DNA from: Synergistaceae bacterium
Lineage (GTDB): Bacteria; Synergistota; Synergistia; Synergistales; Aminobacteriaceae
Length of the DNA: 11,568 nucleotides
Assembly: GCA_017448375.1 (NCBI GenBank)
Contig: JAFSLR010000210.1
Span: 1 to 11,568, forward strand
Reading direction: 5' to 3'
Part shown: in pieces, positions 9,196 to 11,568 of the stretch
Position numbering within the stretch: the stretch's first letter is position 1
Layout: every line of letters begins with the position of its first letter
Made by a program: the position numbers and the translations under genes
Notes under the pieces: generated by a model
The model's input: the letters and a program-made list of their open reading frames with translations, nothing else
The model's database searches: none
Told to the model about the DNA's origin: nothing

Positions 9196-9271
9196 ATGTT
9201 TTGTAAAACTCTTATTTATTATTATTTCATAGCAAGAAACCAGCACTAAGAGAAAGGGTGGAATATAGACT
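9196..9271 (+). promoter_or_regulatory. AT-rich intergenic gap, possible weak terminator and promoter
   Basis: This 76-base gap separates the defence operon from the DUF1703-type ATPase gene and is the first real break in the run. A small inverted repeat GTTTT-GT-AAAAC (9198-9209) is followed by a T-rich stretch (CTTATTTATTATTATTTC), which could give weak termination of the upstream operon. The AT-rich tract would also suit a promoter for the following gene, but I cannot place convincing -35 and -10 boxes with proper spacing. AAGGGTGG (9254-9261) serves as the ribosome binding site of the next gene, 10 bases before its TTG start. Confidence 0.3.
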
Positions 9272-10963
9272 TTGAGAAAGCTACCAATAGGAATACAGGG
9301 ATTTGCTGGATTACGAAATGACAAATATATTTATGTGGATAAGACTGATTATATCTATAAATTAGTCTGCACAGAGAAAGTGTATTTTCTTAGCCGTCCA
9401 CGTCGCTTCGGAAAAAGTCTGTTCATATCAACAATGAAATCGTATTGGCAGGGAAAAAAAGATTTGTTTCATGGGCTAAAGATAGAGAAACTGACAGAAC
9501 GTTTATCAAAATCAGAGGTAAACGTCGAAAGGATGGGTCTTTTTTGGATTCCTCATCCTGTGTTCCATTTTGACTTTGATGGTGGGGTTTATTCTGGAAA
9601 CTTGACAGGCTTGGAGAGTCGCCTGGATGAACATTTGCGTCTTTGGGAAAATGAATACAATATTAAATCTGATGATTTTATAAATAACAATGTTTGCAAC
9701 ACAGGTAATGAAGAAAGGTTGGAAGGATTAAATGAACTAGGAATACGGTTTCGTTACCTAGTAACAGAAGCTGACAGACAAACAGGGCAACGAGCAGTAG
9801 TTCTTGTGGATGAGTATGATAAGCCACTTTTGGAAGTTATGGATCAGCCAGAACTTGAGCGACACAATAAGATTGTGTTTAAGGGTTTTTTCGGTTCGCT
9901 GAAAGCTGCTGATGAGTACCTTGAATTTGTGTTCATTACAGGAGTTACGAAATTTGAGAAAGTCAGTGTCTTTAGCGATCTGAATCAACTGCGCGATATA
10001 TCTCTAAATAAGGATTATGCTGGAATTTGTGGAATAACGGAGCAGGAGGTAAGAGATAATTTCGCTCCTGAAATAAAATCTCTGGCAGAAGGACGATGCT
10101 TATCACCAGATGAGTGTTTAGATTGTCTGAAACAAATGTATGATGGCTATCATTTTCACCAAAATGGAATTAGTGTATATAATCCTTTCAGTTTATTAAA
10201 CGCATTTGCAGATCGCGAATTTAGATCGTACTGGTTTGAAACCGGTACGCCGACTTTTCTTGTAAACAAGATTGCTAACAGTTCTTTTGATGTCCGGAAG
10301 CTGGCGAATAAAACACTCTATGCCGATGAACGGCGTTTATCTGATTACAGAGCTGATAATCCTGACTTAGTACCTCTCCTTTATCAAACCGGCTATTTAA
10401 CCATTGTGGATTATGATGAGAAGCGCGGACGTTATACTCTCAGCTTCCCAAATGAAGAAGTAAAATACGGTATGTTGAATAGTCTCTTACCGGCTTATGC
10501 GCCACAGGCTTTAGCTGGAACAGGATTGGATATTTTCTCACTCGATGAGAAGCTGGAAGATGGAGATTTGGACGGGATCAGGGATATTTTCATAGCTTTA
10601 TTTGCTATGATTCCATATTCAAGTGCTACTAGTAGTGAAAAGGACCCATTCGAGAATTACCTTCAAGCCGTCATTTTCATTGTATTTACGCTTCTCGGAC
10701 AGTTCGTTATGTGTGAAATGCACACAGCAACTGGAAGAATTGATTGCGTTCTTAAGACAAAGAATTTTATCTACATATTTGAGTTTAAACGTGATGATAG
10801 TGTTGAGAATGCGTTAAAACAGATTGAGGAAAACGGATATGCTTTGCCGTTTGTAGCAGAGCATGACAAGACGCTGTACAAGATCGGAGTTGTGTTCGAT
10901 TCCGGGAAGAGAATACTAAAAGAATGGAAAGTGGTAGAGCGTGCTGGGGATATTCGGACTTAA
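9272..10963 (+). CDS. AAA-ATPase_like protein with C-terminal PD-(D/E)XK nuclease domain (DUF1703 type)
   Basis: This is a full-length member of the family with an N-terminal AAA-ATPase_like domain and a C-terminal PD-(D/E)XK domain. The N-terminus carries the hallmark LPIGIQGFAGLR and YVDKTDYI, then the variant Walker A SRPRRFGKSL (41-50), Walker B VVLVDEYDKP (176-185), and the sensor region FVFITGVTKFEKVSVFSDLN. The C-terminal nuclease motif is GRID (D491) and FEFK (E504, K506), followed by a helix with ALKQIEENGYA. Length (563) is normal for the family. The start is a TTG, chosen because the conserved N-terminus begins there and AAGGGTGG lies upstream. Cellular function is not established; members are common in multiple copies in gut and oral anaerobes and have been suggested to be mobile or defence related. 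It appears more AT-rich than the preceding genes, uses its own leader, and is probably unrelated cargo. Confidence 0.93.
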   Translation: MRKLPIGIQGFAGLRNDKYIYVDKTDYIYKLVCTEKVYFLSRPRRFGKSLFISTMKSYWQGKKDLFHGLKIEKLTERLSKSEVNVERMGLFWIPHPVFHFDFDGGVYSGNLTGLESRLDEHLRLWENEYNIKSDDFINNNVCNTGNEERLEGLNELGIRFRYLVTEADRQTGQRAVVLVDEYDKPLLEVMDQPELERHNKIVFKGFFGSLKAADEYLEFVFITGVTKFEKVSVFSDLNQLRDISLNKDYAGICGITEQEVRDNFAPEIKSLAEGRCLSPDECLDCLKQMYDGYHFHQNGISVYNPFSLLNAFADREFRSYWFETGTPTFLVNKIANSSFDVRKLANKTLYADERRLSDYRADNPDLVPLLYQTGYLTIVDYDEKRGRYTLSFPNEEVKYGMLNSLLPAYAPQALAGTGLDIFSLDEKLEDGDLDGIRDIFIALFAMIPYSSATSSEKDPFENYLQAVIFIVFTLLGQFVMCEMHTATGRIDCVLKTKNFIYIFEFKRDDSVENALKQIEENGYALPFVAEHDKTLYKIGVVFDSGKRILKEWKVVERAGDIRT

Positions 10964-10981
10964 AATGTTAGCAGATGAAAT

Positions 10982-10999
10982 TCTGGCTTTTCAGCCAGA
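10982..10999. terminator. Hairpin between convergent genes, possible bidirectional terminator
   Basis: TCTGGCT-TTTC-AGCCAGA forms a perfect 7-bp stem with a 4-base loop. It lies 19 bases after the stop of the DUF1703-type gene, and the stop codon of the minus-strand small gene falls within it (10991-10993). No long T-run follows on either strand, so termination efficiency is uncertain. Confidence 0.4.
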
Positions 11000-11194
11000 G
11001 TCAATTCTTAACCAATTTTGAAATAACTTGTTTCTGGATATGTGAGCCACTTCGAACTGCTCATTGAAATCAGCTTGGCTTAGTATGGCATCTTCTCTAC
11101 CATCCTCGAAGTCGAACACTGTCATTCTGCCATCATCGAGTGTGTCCGCAATACCCCATTGCGTCATTCGACTTATCACGAAATTCAGTATCAT
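10991..11194 (-). CDS. Small acidic protein, downstream copy of a tandem paralogue pair; 5' end probably frameshifted
   Basis: I do not recognise the family. From the ATG at 11194 it encodes 67 residues including WGIADTL, VFDFEDGREDAIL and DFNEQFEV. It aligns without gaps over about 52 residues with the neighbouring gene at 11260-11502 (16 identities plus many conservative changes in my hand alignment), which supports translation of both frames. The ATG at 11194 lacks a ribosome binding site. A strong AAAGGAG (11229-11235) instead points to an ATG at 11219-11217, whose frame stops after three codons. Deleting one T from the TTT run just after it would give MSYEVKECMILNF and join this frame, so the intact gene was likely 75 residues. 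Either the gene is broken or the base is a sequence error. A TTG at 11278 also opens this frame but would run through the hairpin and ribosome binding site and is unlikely. Confidence 0.5.
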   Translation of the reverse strand: MILNFVISRMTQWGIADTLDDGRMTVFDFEDGREDAILSQADFNEQFEVAHISRNKLFQNWLRIDSG

Positions 11195-11228
11195 GCACTC
11201 TTTTACTTCATAAAGACATCTTGTTTTT

Positions 11229-11235
11229 CTCCTTT
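11229..11235 (-). promoter_or_regulatory. Strong ribosome binding site AAAGGAG
   Basis: Read on the minus strand, AAAGGAG is followed after 9 bases (AAAAACAAG) by an ATG at 11219. This is the best Shine-Dalgarno match in the right-hand region. It marks the original start of the downstream small gene, which is now one base out of frame with its body. Confidence 0.55.
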
Positions 11236-11244
11236 CTGAAAGAG

Positions 11245-11263
11245 CTAGGGGCAAAGCCCCTAG
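11245..11263. terminator. Perfect GC-rich hairpin between the two small minus-strand genes
   Basis: CTAGGGGC-AAA-GCCCCTAG is an 8-bp perfect inverted repeat with a 3-base loop. The TAG stop of the upstream small gene (11262-11260) is inside one arm. On the minus strand it is followed by CTCTTTC, a poor T-run, so it may act as a weak terminator, an attenuator or an mRNA-stabilising structure between two cotranscribed paralogues. Confidence 0.45.
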
Positions 11264-11502
11264 CAGACTAAATGCCAATGGAGTTCAGGGAGAATGGCAG
11301 TAATTTCGAAGCGCAGGTTGAACTCATCAGGGCTGATGACAGCGTCATCACTTCCATCTTCGGCACCATAGAAGACTGCAACCTTGTCCCCCATGGTGTT
11401 AGCGACGCCCCCCTTGCCTGTGGAAATTTCACAAATTTCGACAGTGTGAACTTCCTTACTTGCTTCAGCTCGTAAATTTCGGATCGCAAGGCCATGCTGC
11501 AC
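11260..11502 (-). CDS. Small acidic protein, upstream copy of the tandem paralogue pair; 5' end uncertain
   Basis: This frame encodes up to 80 residues from a GTG at 11502 and contains GGVANTM, EDGSDDAVIS and DEFNLRFEI, which match GIADTL, EDGREDAIL and DFNEQFEV of the gene just downstream. The tandem order on the minus strand, with 16 of about 52 identities and no gaps, indicates duplication. The family is unknown to me; the closing D/E-F-N-x-x-F-E pattern and size are reminiscent of small phage-type proteins, but this is only an impression. GTG 11502 is the only start in this frame after an upstream stop, with GGTGG about 12 bases before it. An alternative N-terminus in another frame, from an ATG at 11495 (MALRSEIYELKQ), would need a frameshift. 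The proposed insertion-sequence end at about 11498 overlaps the start, so the native N-terminus may be lost. Confidence 0.45.
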   Translation of the reverse strand: MQHGLAIRNLRAEASKEVHTVEICEISTGKGGVANTMGDKVAVFYGAEDGSDDAVISPDEFNLRFEITAILPELHWHLVC

Positions 11503-11568
11503 GGAGTTTTAAGGCCACCCTCTCGGTGTAACAAGGCCACCTTTTCGGAGAAACAATACCATCATCAC
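11498..11568. mobile_element. Possible terminus of an IS21-family-like insertion sequence
   Basis: TGCACGGAG begins at 11498 and is followed by a tandem repeat built on AAGGCCACC. IS21-family elements carry several short direct repeats just inside a TG-starting inverted terminal repeat, so this could be the left end of an element whose transposase genes lie beyond the window. No transposase is visible here and no target duplication can be tested. Confidence 0.25.
11511..11554. repeat. Two adjacent copies of a 22-base direct repeat
   Basis: Copies at 11511-11532 and 11533-11554 share AAGGCCACC, TCGG and a terminal AAC, with 18 of 22 bases identical and no gap between them. Both copies contain the palindromic core GGCC. 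Contiguous copies with no spacer exclude a CRISPR; they fit transposase binding sites of an insertion-sequence end or an operator pair. Confidence 0.7.

Noticed and set aside
9198..9230. Sigma-70 promoter before the DUF1703-type gene
   Set aside because: TTGTAA (9201-9206) could be a -35 box, but the TATTAT at 9220-9225 is only 13 bases away, and at correct spacing there is no good -10 box.
9034..9324. 96-residue minus-strand frame spanning the intergenic gap
   Set aside because: It overlaps the ends of two well-supported genes and its composition (Phe/Ile/Leu-rich) reflects antisense of AT-rich coding sequence.
10991..11278. 95-residue version of the downstream small gene starting at a TTG
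   Set aside because: Its first 20-odd codons run through the hairpin and the AAAGGAG site, and they share no similarity with the paralogue.
11268..11540. 90-residue minus-strand frame overlapping the upstream small gene
   Set aside because: Its body shows no similarity to the paralogue and it crosses the repeat region. Only its MALRSEIYELKQ segment is of interest, as a possible frameshifted N-terminus.
11511..11554. Two repeat copies as a CRISPR remnant
   Set aside because: The copies are directly adjacent with no spacer and are only 22 bases long with four mismatches; no cas gene is present.

Overview
The window looks like the tail of a bacterial defence operon followed by a cargo ATPase gene and a degenerate, mobile-element-like right edge. 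The organism is probably an anaerobic, host- or gut-associated bacterium of moderate GC. The only support is composition and the presence of an AAA-ATPase_like/DUF1703 gene, a family expanded in such lineages (for example Synergistetes and Bacteroidota). No rRNA or housekeeping gene is present to fix the taxonomy, so this is a weak inference.

Region 1 (1-9195) is a tight, same-strand, four-gene run. It holds (i) the C-terminal part of an Upf1-like superfamily 1 helicase that enters from the left; (ii) a 671-residue protein with an N-terminal winged helix and C-terminal helical segments that have HEPN-like R..H patterns; (iii) an 838-residue protein that fuses a very long coiled coil to an McrB-type AAA+ GTPase domain; and (iv) a 1260-residue protein with a DUF2357-like N-terminus (the region that precedes the nuclease in many McrC-like partners), a middle part with Hsp70/actin-fold-like segments, and a helical-repeat C-terminus. 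The junctions are an 8-base overlap, a 5-base gap and an 11-base gap, each with a Shine-Dalgarno sequence in or next to the preceding stop, so the genes are almost certainly cotranscribed and translationally coupled. A coiled-coil McrB GTPase, a DUF2357/McrC-like partner and an Upf1-like helicase together match the published concept of CoCoNuTs (coiled-coil nuclease tandems), a type IV restriction subclass predicted to target RNA. The subtype cannot be assigned by eye, and no canonical nuclease motif is visible in the large partner.

Region 2 (9196-10963) is a 76-base AT-rich gap and a separate gene, with a TTG start and apparently more AT-rich, for an AAA-ATPase_like protein with a C-terminal PD-(D/E)XK domain (DUF1703 type). 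It appears to be independent cargo rather than part of the operon.

Region 3 (10964-11568) runs on the minus strand. It holds two small tandem paralogues that align without gaps over about 52 residues. Each has a perfect or near-perfect hairpin at its stop codon. The downstream copy seems to have lost its good start codon to a one-base frameshift, and the upstream copy may be cut at its 5' end by the end of an insertion sequence. The far right edge carries two adjacent copies of a 22-base repeat, an arrangement like the terminal repeats of IS21-family elements.
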